Assembly: GCA_004078665.1 (NCBI GenBank) | Contig: SCFO01000007.1 | Location: 62,001-126,000, forward strand | Reading direction: 5' to 3' | DNA from: Halobacillus fulvus | Lineage (GTDB): Bacteria > Bacillota > Bacilli > Bacillales > Halobacillaceae | DNA length: 64,000 bases | Shown: positions 1 to 8,289 of the stretch, piece by piece | How positions within the stretch are numbered: the first letter of the stretch is position 1 | Layout of the letters: the number at the start of each line of letters is the position of its first letter | The notes under the pieces: model-generated | Databases searched by the model: none | The model's input: only the letters and a program-made list of their open reading frames with translations | Told to the model about the DNA's origin: nothing | Program-made: the position numbers and the translations under genes

Positions 1-516
1 TTCATTCAAAAGTTTTATTGGACCCCAGGCATTCAATTGATAGAAATAACGGTTTGCTCCGGTGTTTAGGATATCTAATTCTTTTTCCTCATCTTTAACT
101 TCTGCAGTGACAGTCGCTATATTTTTATTATTTAATGCCCCGAATGCAACAGGTAGTTCCTTTATATTGCCCTTTTCCGTTTCATAGTGAAATACACGAT
201 GCTGTATATTAAATGAATCATTTGTGATAGATGTCACATCAGAAAATGTGACTTCCCACCCTTCATCGCTTTGACCCGTCATTAAAGCAATACCTAAGTA
301 TTCAAAGTTGTCATGATCCTCTACACTATCTCCCGTAAAAAGAGCCATTGTTCCATCCTTTGTTTTTTGTTTAGAAACGATATCCTTTACTCCGATTTCA
401 CCTGACCATTCGTTGTTTATGGCCTCTTTGGGTGTTTCAGCGCTACATCCTGTACCTATAAAAACAAGGAGTAGTAATAGGAAACACATTAAAAGTGGCG
501 TTGTTTTTCTTCTCAC
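1..516 (-). CDS. Lipoprotein, partial (C-terminus lies beyond the window)
   Basis: Open on the minus strand from a GTG at 516 to the window edge (172 codons, no stop). GGGGGAGG sits about 8 nt before the GTG. The N-terminus has two Arg and a Lys, a hydrophobic stretch (LLMCFLLLLLVFIGTG) and a lipobox ending G-T-G-C-S, so the mature protein should be a lipid-anchored extracellular protein. The remainder is soluble and slightly acidic, and I recognise no domain in it. Function unknown. Confidence 0.75.
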   Translation of the reverse strand, partial: MRRKTTPLLMCFLLLLLVFIGTGCSAETPKEAINNEWSGEIGVKDIVSKQKTKDGTMALFTGDSVEDHDNFEYLGIALMTGQSDEGWEVTFSDVTSITNDSFNIQHRVFHYETEKGNIKELPVAFGALNNKNIATVTAEVKDEEKELDILNTGANRYFYQLNAWGPIKLLNE

Positions 517-663
517 CGATGATCCTCCCCCATGATGAATGATTAAATTCTTTCACCAGAAATCGCCGAATAACGCCGGGACTCTAATAATAAATCATGA
601 AGCATAAAGTGGAGTAGCCTTTGCGTTTTACGATATTCTTTGGTGTGAATGCTCATTCCGTAA

Positions 664-1002
664 TTAGCGAACCGCATTCTCTATCCGTTTTTTCGTGATT
701 TTCCAATGGGAGGTATTCCATACAATTTGTTGTTGATCGATTAGGAGAATTTGAGGTGATTTGTGAGGGATGCTTGTATCGTTTGCTATCTCATTCGATA
801 TATTTCTGTTTTCAATAACCTTCACCATATAACAATCAATCTCTTCTTTTCCTTCCTTTTGAAACGTCTTGAATTGCTTGAAGGCTCGAGCACTAATCAT
901 ACAGGACGTACTATGTTTAAAAACGAGGACCGGTGAATGCATCGAGCGCTCCCACAACTCCCGCCAACCTTCAAGTGATGTCAGTTCATGTATATTTTGC
1001 AT
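664..1002 (-). CDS. YtxJ-like monothiol bacilliredoxin (DUF2847)
   Basis: 112 aa counted from the ATG at 1002, chosen because CTGGAGG lies 8 nt before it. The longer reading from 1029 would put that site inside the gene. The protein has a thioredoxin-like pattern: hydrophobic VLVFKHSTSCMIS with a single Cys, then a cis-Pro-like segment HKSPQILL. The HSTSC motif is typical of YtxJ/BrxC proteins, which de-bacillithiolate cytosolic proteins. The lone Cys fits a monothiol mechanism. The family assignment comes from motif recognition; the substrate is not known. Confidence 0.8.
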   Translation of the reverse strand: MQNIHELTSLEGWRELWERSMHSPVLVFKHSTSCMISARAFKQFKTFQKEGKEEIDCYMVKVIENRNISNEIANDTSIPHKSPQILLIDQQQIVWNTSHWKITKKRIENAVR

Positions 1003-1040
1003 GATCATTCCTCCAGTACGTTTAATCATTCCAAAGCGCC

Positions 1041-1202
1041 CTACCGATTGCTTTTATTATCCAGCATTGAACCAAAGACCAAACCGAATATAATTCCAAG
1101 CGTGAGACTAATCGCTAGCTGATCAACCGCTATTCCAATGCTCGTACCAATCGCAACACCAAGAGCAATGCCCACTCCGCGGTATTTTGATTTTTTACTC
1201 AT
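1041..1202 (-). CDS. Small glycine-zipper-like membrane protein
   Basis: 53 aa, ATG at 1202 preceded by GGGAGG at 8 nt spacing, TAG at 1041. The product starts MSKKSKYRG, then carries a Gly/Ala-rich hydrophobic segment (GIALGVAIGTSIGIAV), a short polar break (DQLA) and a second hydrophobic stretch, and ends DNKSNR. This looks like a two-helix hairpin membrane protein. It is convergent with nothing and sits just upstream of the bacilliredoxin on the same strand. Function unknown. Confidence 0.6.
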   Translation of the reverse strand: MSKKSKYRGVGIALGVAIGTSIGIAVDQLAISLTLGIIFGLVFGSMLDNKSNR

Positions 1203-1332
1203 CGTAGACCTCCCATCGAAATCGATCTTACATTATGTACGATTTTATTATAGATACGTTTCAAAACTTCTTCCGAAAAAAATAAGCGACAGCCAATATG
1301 CAGCCACCGCTTCCCGCTCTTAAGACATTTGT

Positions 1333-1476
1333 TTACGATTTACCCTCTAAATCATTCACTCTTTTTTCAAGTTCTTTTACCTGATTATTACTAGTGAAAA
1401 CTGTTGTAAAAGCGATGATACCGAACGTGAAGCCCATTGTTCCAAAAATAAACCCCATGAGTCCGAAAACGTCCAC
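1333..1476 (-). CDS. Small membrane protein with coiled-coil tail
   Basis: 47 aa from a GTG at 1476 with GGGGGAA upstream, ending TAA at 1333. One transmembrane segment (FGLMGFIFGTMGFTFGIIAF) is followed by a heptad-like tail (VKELEKRVNDLEGK). The architecture matches short Bacillus proteins with an N-terminal helix and a C-terminal coiled coil, but no family is recognised. Confidence 0.5.
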   Translation of the reverse strand: MDVFGLMGFIFGTMGFTFGIIAFTTVFTSNNQVKELEKRVNDLEGKS

Positions 1477-1574
1477 AGAATTCCCCCTATTTTTTAACTT
1501 TAAACCCATTATCTCTTAATCCAATTATTTCGCAACTAAAAAACTGCTCCGCCCGCACAAAATGAACTCCACAT

Positions 1575-2027
1575 TCAGATCTCCATGTTTTTTTGAAGTT
1601 TCTTTAGTAAATCGTGAAAGGTCACTTGCTCTTCGGGTTCTAAGCCCAAAAATTGAGAAGCTTGGAATTGTTCTTGTTGGGGGACCATTTCTTCAAATAA
1701 CTGCGCTCCTTGGTCTGTTAGCGAAATCGTTTTGGTTTTCCAATGCTGCTCACGCTTCACCAAGCCCATTTTTTCTATCTTATTAATCAGTTGAGTGATA
1801 TTTCCTTTGGTTACAAACAGCTTTTCACCTAACTCTTTCTGGGTGAGCTCTTCGTGGATACCGACTTGTATGAGGACATCAAATTGTGCGCTTGTCAGCC
1901 CCCACTGCTTCAAGAATTCATTATTTAATCGGATGCTTTGATTGTACACACGGGAAAGGCGAAACCAAATCATTAATCCAAGACGCTTTTCTTTTTGAGA
2001 TAACTTTTTGTTCTCCTGCTCATCCAT
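1575..2027 (-). CDS. MarR-family regulator, probable MhqR-type quinone/electrophile sensor
   Basis: 150 aa, ATG at 2027 with GAGGAG upstream. The MarR winged helix-turn-helix spans roughly residues 40-110 (LTQKELGEKLFVTKGNITQLINKIEKMGLV followed by a basic wing). It lies 54 nt downstream of the dioxygenase gene on the same strand, so the two are probably cotranscribed and the regulator autoregulated. In Bacillus, MhqR represses exactly this mix of genes: glyoxalase-fold dioxygenases, the MhqD hydrolase and flavin reductases. The MhqR identity rests on that context. A perfect palindrome in the divergent promoter (3120-3135) is the likely operator. There is no conserved sensor Cys, as expected if it senses quinones by binding. 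Confidence 0.75.
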   Translation of the reverse strand: MDEQENKKLSQKEKRLGLMIWFRLSRVYNQSIRLNNEFLKQWGLTSAQFDVLIQVGIHEELTQKELGEKLFVTKGNITQLINKIEKMGLVKREQHWKTKTISLTDQGAQLFEEMVPQQEQFQASQFLGLEPEEQVTFHDLLKKLQKNMEI

Positions 2028-2081
2028 TTTGTGAAACTCCTCTATCTTCGGATTGTACTGCCCTATATAAAACCTGTGCCC

Positions 2082-3041
2082 TCAGCTCGTGGACAGGGGT
2101 TTTAGCTTTCTCTCAATCTCTTCTCTTTGTGGTTCCAGAAAAGTAGGTAACGACAATGTTTCGCCCAAATGGTCGGGGTCTTCATCTGTATCAAATCCTG
2201 GCCCATCAGTGGCTAACTCATATAATATTCCGTTTGGTTCTCTGAAGTATAACGAACGGAAATAAAAGCGATCGACAAATCCGGAGGTTTCAAATCCATC
2301 TTGCTCTATATGCTCCACCCATTTCTTCAATTCTTCCTCTGTTTCTACACGAAAGGCGACATGATGGACGCCTCCACGACCCTGTCTTTCTTCTGGAAGA
2401 TCTTTGCGTTGTTCCACATGAATCTCCGTATCCAATCCGCCTTCATGTGTTTCAAAAACATGGGTCTCGAACCCATCAAGACTGTATTGACCCGCTTCTC
2501 TATACCCCATCAGTTCTGTTAATACTTGAGTCGTCGGCTCCAGATAACGAACAGTCAATTTGACAGGCCCAAGACCGAGAATCTGAAACTCCTTTTTAAT
2601 GTCGATAGAATCCCACATTTGTTCAGAGCCATCTCCTTGATTGGAATGATCAGACACGAGCGTCATTCGGTGACCTTCTGAATCTCGGAACGGTAAGATT
2701 TTATGGCCGAATCGCTCTGATATAGCGGAATGATCGACGCCCAAATGTGTGAAGCGATGCTTCCAAAAGGACAAAGCCTTATCCGACGCTACACGCAACG
2801 AGACATTCGATATGCTGTTTGTTCCCGCATGATTTTCAGCCAAATTCGGAATTTCAAAAAACGTTAATTCTGTTCCAGGGTTGCCTTGTTCGTCACCATA
2901 AAACAAATGGTAGTACGATGTATTATCTTGATTAACCGTTTTTTTCACTAAGTGAAGTCCTAATACTTTTCTGTAGAATTCTAAATTCTTTTCTGCGTTC
3001 GCCGTCAGTGAGGATACGTGATGAATGCCTTTTAACTTCAT
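2082..3041 (-). CDS. Glyoxalase/bleomycin-fold ring-cleaving dioxygenase (MhqO/MhqE/MhqA family)
   Basis: 319 aa, the usual length for this family (about 300-320). Two vicinal-oxygen-chelate modules are visible: residues 1-130 beginning MKLKGIHHVSSLTANAEKN, with the metal His in GIHHV, and residues about 150-300 containing GGVHHVAFRVE and a C-terminal YFREPNGILYELATDGPGF that supplies the Glu ligand. Such enzymes act on hydroquinones or catechols in quinone detoxification. It is the first gene of a minus-strand operon with the MarR regulator, divergent from the hydrolase/reductase pair. Confidence 0.88.
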   Translation of the reverse strand: MKLKGIHHVSSLTANAEKNLEFYRKVLGLHLVKKTVNQDNTSYYHLFYGDEQGNPGTELTFFEIPNLAENHAGTNSISNVSLRVASDKALSFWKHRFTHLGVDHSAISERFGHKILPFRDSEGHRMTLVSDHSNQGDGSEQMWDSIDIKKEFQILGLGPVKLTVRYLEPTTQVLTELMGYREAGQYSLDGFETHVFETHEGGLDTEIHVEQRKDLPEERQGRGGVHHVAFRVETEEELKKWVEHIEQDGFETSGFVDRFYFRSLYFREPNGILYELATDGPGFDTDEDPDHLGETLSLPTFLEPQREEIERKLKPLSTS

Positions 3042-3079
3042 ATTTTCATCTCCTTCTACATTTTGAGAATCCCTATTCC

Positions 3080-3150
3080 AACCCTACTCTTGCATTTTTT
3101 TGCTAGATTATGTATTATCAGTTTAGTACTAAACTTAAAAAGAGTCAAGA
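3080..3150. promoter_or_regulatory. Divergent mhq promoters with 16-bp palindromic operator
   Basis: On the plus strand, TTGCAT (3090-3095) and TATTAT (3113-3118) are separated by 17 nt. On the minus strand, TTGACT (reading from 3148) is 17 nt from TAAACT (3125-3120). The perfect palindrome AGTTTAGTACTAAACT spans 3120-3135, covering the start region of the plus promoter and the -10 of the minus promoter. One repressor bound there would shut both directions. The elements are seen directly; binding by the adjacent MarR protein is inferred. Confidence 0.7.
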
Positions 3151-3177
3151 TTCCAATCCGTCAGAAGGGGCGATAGA

Positions 3178-3786
3178 ATGAAACATTTCTTTCATAACAG
3201 TGACGAGTCCAATCATGCCTTTATTTTACTTCATGGAATGGGAGGCAGAGAAACAGACTTATTGCCCGTTGCGGCAACATTAGATCTATCGATGTCGGTT
3301 CTCGGTATAAGAGGGGATGTAATAGAAAAAGGAAGCCACCGGTATTTCAAACGTCTTGAAGACGGTTCTTTTGATAAAGAAGATTTACAAAATCGGACAG
3401 AAGAGTTGATTGAGTTTATCCAGCAGAAAGCGAAGAATATCAAACATCTTCATCTCATCGGGTATTCTAACGGTGCCAATATGGCGGCCAGCCTGCTTTT
3501 GTCAAAGCCAGACCTGTTCAAGAGTGCGATCTTGTTTCATCCGAGTATTTCACCACATTTGCTTGGAAAAGAAAGTCTTGAAGGTAAAAAAGTATTGATG
3601 ACAGCTGGGGCTATTGATCAACAATCGCCACCTGGGCAAACGGCCACTTTGAAAAAATTCTTCACGGAATTAGGGGCCTCCGCTTCTTTATCCCTAACGG
3701 ATTATGGCCATGAATTGATGAAATCTGAATTCACTGTCGCAGCTGAGTGGTGGGAAGAAAACAAATTAAGCGGTGAGGAGGAATAG
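3178..3786 (+). CDS. mhqD: Alpha/beta-hydrolase, MhqD-like carboxylesterase/phospholipase
   Basis: 202 aa; AAGGGG precedes the ATG. The family signature is present: an early oxyanion region (ILLHGMGG, residues 16-23), nucleophile elbow G-Y-S-N-G with Ser97, Asp near residue 147 (TAGAIDQQSP) and His near 173 (DYGHEL). B. subtilis MhqD (about 200 aa) is induced by methylhydroquinone and belongs to the MhqR regulon. It starts the plus-strand arm of the divergent cluster, and the FMN reductase gene begins 2 nt after its stop, so the two are translationally close-coupled. Confidence 0.8.
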   Translation: MKHFFHNSDESNHAFILLHGMGGRETDLLPVAATLDLSMSVLGIRGDVIEKGSHRYFKRLEDGSFDKEDLQNRTEELIEFIQQKAKNIKHLHLIGYSNGANMAASLLLSKPDLFKSAILFHPSISPHLLGKESLEGKKVLMTAGAIDQQSPPGQTATLKKFFTELGASASLSLTDYGHELMKSEFTVAAEWWEENKLSGEEE

Positions 3787-3788
3787 GT

Positions 3789-4370
3789 ATGACGGAAAAT
3801 AAATTGCGCATTGTCACGATACTAGGGAGTTTGAGAAAAGAATCTTATAATAAAATTCTTCTGCAATCCATTACCGACGTGGCAGATCAGAGGTGGGAGT
3901 TGACGAGTGCAGATATAAGCAATCTCCCTTTATTTAATCAAGATTTAGAAACTGAAAGTGACCCAGAAGCCGTGGCCACGTTTAAAGAGACGCTCAAACA
4001 AGCCGATGGCGTTCTCATCGTTACACCTGAATACAATAGCGGCATCCCCGGAGTATTGAAAAATGCGCTGGATTGGGGTTCCCGCCCGGCCAAGTCGTCG
4101 GTATTTACAAACACTCCTGTCGCCATTGCCGGAGCGACACCAGGTGGAGTTGGAACCGCCCTTGCCCAGATGCAAGTAAGGCAAACCTTAACCGCTATGA
4201 ATGCGAATGTCATGAGCAATCCGAAAGTCTTGGTCGGAGGGGTTCAAAAGAAAATCGACTTTGACAGCCAGCGAATCGAGGATTCAAGAACGATGTCTCG
4301 TTTAGAAGAATTCATTGATGCGTTCACTTCGTTTGTTGAGATGTATCAACATTCTAGTAAAGGAAGATAA
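3789..4370 (+). CDS. NAD(P)H-dependent FMN reductase / quinone-azo reductase
   Basis: 193 aa flavodoxin-like protein. The phosphate-binding loop is GSLRKESYN near the N-terminus (residues about 13-21). The flavin-contact segment TPEYNSGIPGVLKNALDW (about 79-96) is diagnostic of the NADPH-dependent FMN reductase family. The ATG follows GAGGAGG. Family members give two-electron reduction of quinones, azo dyes or chromate. Its place in the mhq-like cluster suggests obligate two-electron quinone reduction as a detoxification step. Confidence 0.85.
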   Translation: MTENKLRIVTILGSLRKESYNKILLQSITDVADQRWELTSADISNLPLFNQDLETESDPEAVATFKETLKQADGVLIVTPEYNSGIPGVLKNALDWGSRPAKSSVFTNTPVAIAGATPGGVGTALAQMQVRQTLTAMNANVMSNPKVLVGGVQKKIDFDSQRIEDSRTMSRLEEFIDAFTSFVEMYQHSSKGR

Positions 4371-4424
4371 GGTAACGAAGCACTAAATACCACGAGTAAA
4401 AAAGCTGCTTTTTTTTGAATAACA

Positions 4425-4461
4425 ACAAGAGCGATGGTTCAATGTAAACCATCGCTCTTGT
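4425..4461. terminator. Perfect 15-bp hairpin between convergent genes
   Basis: ACAAGAGCGATGGTT and its exact complement flank a 7-nt loop. It lies after the reductase gene and before the end of the convergent 4504-4749 gene, so it probably stops transcription from both sides. The T-tract is short. Confidence 0.7.
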
Positions 4462-4503
4462 TTCTAAAAACTCGATACTTGAATGAGGCAAAGATTCATT
4501 TCA

Positions 4504-4749
4504 TCAACTTGAAAGAGACAATAATCCTACCAATGCAGTTGATACAGCTAGAAATACTAAAAATGTTGCACGTGCTTTCCGGTTATTTTTCAACTCTGAA
4601 ATGCTGTAAATCAAAAGGATGACCACAACAAACAGCTGGGTATAATAAACCATTTGAACGTTATCTATGATAAAACTAATGATGATCAAGGAAAGTGCCA
4701 TAATAGCTGATACAATCCTAATGGCCTTTATCCCTCTCACCCTTTCCAA
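4504..4749 (-). CDS. Small three-helix membrane protein
   Basis: 81 aa with three hydrophobic segments: IVSAIMALSLIIISFII, VYYTQLFVVVILLIYSI, and FLVFLAVSTALVGLL after a basic loop (KNNRKAR). The size and layout resemble the YczI/DUF3953 proteins of Bacillus, but I cannot confirm that by eye. The start at 4749 is a TTG with a poor ribosome site, so the exact N-terminus is uncertain. Function unknown. Confidence 0.55.
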   Translation of the reverse strand: MERVRGIKAIRIVSAIMALSLIIISFIIDNVQMVYYTQLFVVVILLIYSISELKNNRKARATFLVFLAVSTALVGLLSLSS

Positions 4750-4769
4750 CTTCTAAACTATTCTACTTT

Positions 4770-5246
4770 TTATTGGTAAGTCGTTTTCAAGAATTTTCTA
4801 CTTTTGATAGACCTTATTAAGGTTATAAAAACTAAATAACCTAAGAATGCTCCAAAAGTATTTAAATTCAAGTCATCCATATCAAAACTACCTAAAATGG
4901 AAAATAACAATTGAGTGATTTCGAAAAACAAACTTAACACAAATGAGAACAATAAAAGGCTTTTCGCGTTCTGGCATTTCTTAATCAAAATTGGCAAAAG
5001 GAAGCCTAATGGCATGAAGATCATCACATTTCCTACAAGATTCTCCAAACTAATCCCTTTATTTCCAAGAGTAAAATAATCAACAATGGTCGTAAATGGA
5101 ATGAAGTTCACTTGGTGAAAGTTTATTCCGAATTCTAAGTTTTGAACAATGTAGGGTAGTGGTATGTGTTTAAACCATATAACTTTTACTAAAAAGGCAA
5201 GATACAGAATAAATCCTACCCAAAGAATTGCTTTTAAGAGCTTCAT
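4770..5246 (-). CDS. VanZ-family membrane protein
   Basis: 158 aa; GGAGG precedes the ATG. Four hydrophobic segments are present. The VanZ core is recognisable: NLVGNVMIFMPLGFLLP, then a helix leading to FFEITQLLFSILGSFDMDDLNLNTFGAFLGY, the E-x-x-Q and D-x-x-D-x-x-x-N pattern of the family. VanZ proteins are linked to low-level teicoplanin resistance in some hosts, but in most Bacillota their role is unknown. It sits in a run of small minus-strand membrane-protein genes. Confidence 0.8.
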   Translation of the reverse strand: MKLLKAILWVGFILYLAFLVKVIWFKHIPLPYIVQNLEFGINFHQVNFIPFTTIVDYFTLGNKGISLENLVGNVMIFMPLGFLLPILIKKCQNAKSLLLFSFVLSLFFEITQLLFSILGSFDMDDLNLNTFGAFLGYLVFITLIRSIKSRKFLKTTYQ

Positions 5247-5285
5247 TTCTAACCTCCAATAAAACGTAGGGACTGACTTTCATAT

Positions 5286-5732
5286 TCAACTCATACTAAT
5301 AGAAATAATCAATACTGTTAACGGAATTACAAAACTGGCTATTGCTTGAGGCCAATTAAAGGATCTATTTTGTTTTTTAAAAATTCTATCTGTAATAAAA
5401 AACAAGATAGAAGCTCCTAAACTAAAATGCAAAAGCACAAGCCCGAAAACAATATGTAAAATTCCGGAGATTACGATTTCTATATTCTTGCTTTTACTCT
5501 TCTTTGATAGGAATTCTGCTGCTTTATCACTAATGATGGATGTAAGCACGCCATAAATCAGGATGACAGGGAAGCTATACATTAAATACAGCCCCATAAT
5601 GATGGTAGCAGAATGAAAATAATTTCGCTCTGCAACAACTTGTTCCCCAAATGGATTTGGAATTATTAAGCCTAATAAAACGGCAAACAAAGCACCTGTT
5701 ATAGATGCCGCTATGATTTTTCTTTGTAACAT
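5286..5732 (-). CDS. Hypothetical four-helix membrane protein
   Basis: 148 aa from the ATG at 5732, preferred because GGAGATG precedes it; the reading can be extended 11 codons upstream without a ribosome site. Hydrophobic segments: IIAASITGALFAVLLGLII, SATIIMGLYLMYSFPVILIYGVL, IVISGILHIVFGLVLL (continuing into GASILFFI), and AIASFVIPLTVLIISI. It resembles uncharacterised Bacillus integral membrane proteins. No functional motif is visible. Confidence 0.6.
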   Translation of the reverse strand: MLQRKIIAASITGALFAVLLGLIIPNPFGEQVVAERNYFHSATIIMGLYLMYSFPVILIYGVLTSIISDKAAEFLSKKSKSKNIEIVISGILHIVFGLVLLHFSLGASILFFITDRIFKKQNRSFNWPQAIASFVIPLTVLIISISMS

Positions 5733-5836
5733 TTTCTCATCTCCACAAACTACAAATCCATTCATCTTTATAAAGTTTGAATTAGACTTCCAATTTTAAA
5801 ATCCTAATATGTAAAAGGTGGTAAGTAGATACAGAA

Positions 5837-6157
5837 TCATTCATTTAATTCTTCTCGCTTTTTATATCGTAGCACTGAATACCACCAGTAAAGTAAATAC
5901 ACAAAGATCACTAAGTACATCCACGCCCAAAGTTCAAATCCCTTTACACTAGCTATAAAGTATTCAAGTTCATTCTGGTTACCACGTCCTATACTCGATA
6001 ATACGAGTAAAAAAGTCGAGAATGGAACTAAAACAAGAGTAACAAGTGAGGAAACCACTAATCGTTTTTTTATAATCTCAAGAATAGCTACAGAAAAAGA
6101 AAGTATGATGAACAAGTAAAAAACGGCCACCATCAAGAATGGAACTGTCGGTGACAT
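5837..6157 (-). CDS. Hypothetical three-helix membrane protein
   Basis: 106 aa; GGGAG lies before the ATG. Three hydrophobic segments (residues about 5-28, 33-52 and 75-96) and a basic C-terminus (RYKKREELNE). It is part of the same-strand run of small membrane proteins between 4.5 and 6.2 kb. No family recognised. Confidence 0.6.
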   Translation of the reverse strand: MSPTVPFLMVAVFYLFIILSFSVAILEIIKKRLVVSSLVTLVLVPFSTFLLVLSSIGRGNQNELEYFIASVKGFELWAWMYLVIFVYLLYWWYSVLRYKKREELNE

Positions 6158-6234
6158 ACTACTCCCACCTCTCCATGAAAAATAGTGATTCTATGAATGG
6201 AGGGAATCCAAGTGATCCCTCACATTCAAAAAAT

Positions 6235-7143
6235 TCATCGAACCCCTGAATCCACCACCAATTGCGGCGGCGACGTAGTGAGTTTCGCTTTTACGCCAAG
6301 CGGCACACCATAATTCGGCTGGCAGTGGCCAAAGTTGAAATTTTCTACGACTGGAAAAGGAGCATGGGCGAAGAAGTTGCGAAGGACTTTTCTTACTTCT
6401 ACGTCTTCCTCCGGGTCCACTTGAAAGTTTCCTAAAACCACACCCTGCACCTCATCGAACAGACCTGCCTGTTTAAGATGGGTCAGCTTCAAATCGACGA
6501 GAAATGCTGGTTCTGCCACTTCTTCGATGAGTAGGATGGCGCCCTTCGAATCCACTTGATAGGGAGTTCCCAACCCATTCGTTAGGAGGGTCAGATTTCC
6601 TCCCACTAGGTGACCTTCCCCTGTCCCATGTACTAGCGTGTTGAGCGGGGATTGGTGAGAATCATAGGTCATAGATTCTCCTGTAAAAAGGGAGGAAAAC
6701 GAAGCTGCTGTATCGTTCGTTCGTTGTTCATCATTCAAGTCCGATGCCACCATCGGTCCGTGGTAGGTCACGAGGTTACTACATTTCTGAATCGCGTTGA
6801 TCAGGTAGGTAAGGTCACTGTATCCCCAGAATATTTTAGGATGACTCGCGATCATCTTGTAATCGATCAGGGGAGCGATTTTGGCGCTCCCGAATCCACC
6901 ATTTGCACAAAACACCGCACGGATGGCAGGATTACGGAAAGCCTCATGTAAGTCGGCTACTCGCTTTTGATCGACTGTTGCAGGATCTTCCTCCACATCG
7001 AACACGTGCCGTCCTATGACCACCTCAAGCCCCATTTTTTCTAATACACGTTTTCCCTGCATCAGGTGCTCTCGGTCCGGTGGTCCAGCTGGGGCAACAA
7101 CGGCTACCTTGTCTCCTTTTTGTAAAGCTTGTGGTTTATTCAT
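6235..7143 (-). CDS. LD-carboxypeptidase (peptidase S66, MccF/LdcA family)
   Basis: 302 aa from the ATG at 7143 (MNKPQALQKGDKVAVVAPAG). The longer upstream reading is rejected because it adds 31 non-conserved residues and runs into the nucleotidyltransferase gene. The S66 triad is visible: Ser109 in GYSDLT, Glu207/208 in LLIEEVAEP and His273 in FGHCQPNYGVPLG. Family members cleave the L,D bond in muropeptide tetrapeptides, or inactivate microcin-C-like peptide nucleotides. With no signal peptide it should act in the cytosol, consistent with peptidoglycan recycling or self-immunity. Confidence 0.9.
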   Translation of the reverse strand: MNKPQALQKGDKVAVVAPAGPPDREHLMQGKRVLEKMGLEVVIGRHVFDVEEDPATVDQKRVADLHEAFRNPAIRAVFCANGGFGSAKIAPLIDYKMIASHPKIFWGYSDLTYLINAIQKCSNLVTYHGPMVASDLNDEQRTNDTAASFSSLFTGESMTYDSHQSPLNTLVHGTGEGHLVGGNLTLLTNGLGTPYQVDSKGAILLIEEVAEPAFLVDLKLTHLKQAGLFDEVQGVVLGNFQVDPEEDVEVRKVLRNFFAHAPFPVVENFNFGHCQPNYGVPLGVKAKLTTSPPQLVVDSGVR

Positions 7144-7189
7144 AGCGTTTCTCTCTTTCTTGAATTCTAACGTAATTCGTAGAGTGGTA

Positions 7190-8035
7190 TTAACTAAGCG
7201 GCAGATGCCTTTCCCTTGTCGGATTATAAACGTCAAGCCAACGATCCGCTTCCGCCTTCATCCAGCTACCAAATTCATTTAGGAATGCCACTATATCATC
7301 CGAACTTGATAAGGGGTTGATCGCGTACCAAAGCGCTTCCCTCATCTCTGGCTCTTTTTCTGGATAATGCTTCGAAAATAGTTGATAGGCCGGGAATAAG
7401 TCCCTCGTGTACGCCTTTTCTTGAACCATGACAAGCGCCATACCAGCCCTCACGATGATTCTCATAATCCATGAGCAGCAGCTCTGGATATCTTCCACAT
7501 CTTCATTTCCTGTGAGTTCATGTTTAGCCTGATCAATCAAGGCTGTTAAGTGCAGGAGATGTTCATTCGCTAAGGAACTATCAGGTTTATAGTTCGGGAG
7601 CTTAGGTAGTAGGTTTTCGCCATACACACAAACCCCATAGGTTTTGAGAATAAACGGGATCATGGAACAGTATTCTGACTCCTCCACCTCGCTCAATGGA
7701 AAGAATCCTAACTCTACTCCATGAACAAAAGCAAATTTTTGATCCATCCATTGTTCCGTCTCCTCGACCCACTCAAGGTCGAGATTTTCAAGATTAGAAT
7801 GGGTGACAATGATGGCATCAAGATCCGATACACCGTCAACATCTAACCCTCTTGGCACAGACCCTCTTATGTAAATGCTGTGGATTTCTTTTGGTAAAAA
7901 AGAAAGGCAGCTTTCCTTGATGAGCTCGATGACCTCTTGAAATTTGGGGTTGATTTTTGTGTGATCGGAATCGTTTATCATGTAACCATTGTCATCCAGA
8001 GAGCACAAAGACCCTATCGCTTTTATTTCAGTCAT
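7190..8035 (-). CDS. Nucleotidyltransferase-domain protein
   Basis: 281 aa; AGAGGAG upstream of the ATG. A Pol-beta-type nucleotidyltransferase motif is clear near residues 58-75: IRGSVPRG followed by SDLDAIIV, i.e. G-S-x(n)-D-x-D. A helical C-terminal part (about residues 150-270) includes CSWIMRIIVRAGMALV, resembling the helical domain of antibiotic nucleotidyltransferases. It is longer than a minimal MNT antitoxin and has no HEPN neighbour, so a substrate-modifying enzyme is more likely than a toxin-antitoxin role. Substrate unknown. Confidence 0.75.
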   Translation of the reverse strand: MTEIKAIGSLCSLDDNGYMINDSDHTKINPKFQEVIELIKESCLSFLPKEIHSIYIRGSVPRGLDVDGVSDLDAIIVTHSNLENLDLEWVEETEQWMDQKFAFVHGVELGFFPLSEVEESEYCSMIPFILKTYGVCVYGENLLPKLPNYKPDSSLANEHLLHLTALIDQAKHELTGNEDVEDIQSCCSWIMRIIVRAGMALVMVQEKAYTRDLFPAYQLFSKHYPEKEPEMREALWYAINPLSSSDDIVAFLNEFGSWMKAEADRWLDVYNPTRERHLPLS

Positions 8036-8106
8036 TCTTCAAACTCCTCTATTCTTCATTCATCTTCCGAACTACTCTGATACTCTAAACCATAGATATT
8101 TTCTGT

Positions 8107-8289
8107 TTATGTATTCTTCTGCTTCCTCAGCTTGATTCCATTCGCCACAACTCCAATGAACCCAGAAATGAGAAACAGATAGGCAACGAACAACGGGGTT
8201 GAGGAGAGGGATTCCGTAAATATTCGAAACATCCCTACTGCGAAAACAAGGAAACTGCCGATCAAAGCTATCGCTGTTTTTATGTTCAT
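8107..8289 (-). CDS. Small two-helix membrane protein
   Basis: 60 aa from the ATG at 8289 preceded by AGGAGG (8 nt). Helix 1 is IALIGSFLVFAVGMF, helix 2 LFVAYLFLISGFIGVVANGI, and the tail is basic (KLRKQKN). An in-frame extension to 8328 lacks a ribosome site. Function unknown. Confidence 0.6.
   Translation of the reverse strand: MNIKTAIALIGSFLVFAVGMFRIFTESLSSTPLFVAYLFLISGFIGVVANGIKLRKQKNT

Noticed and set aside
7190-8035. Second HEPN/MNT toxin-antitoxin system
   Set aside because: The nucleotidyltransferase here is 281 aa with its own helical domain and neither neighbour is a HEPN protein, so an antitoxin role is not supported.
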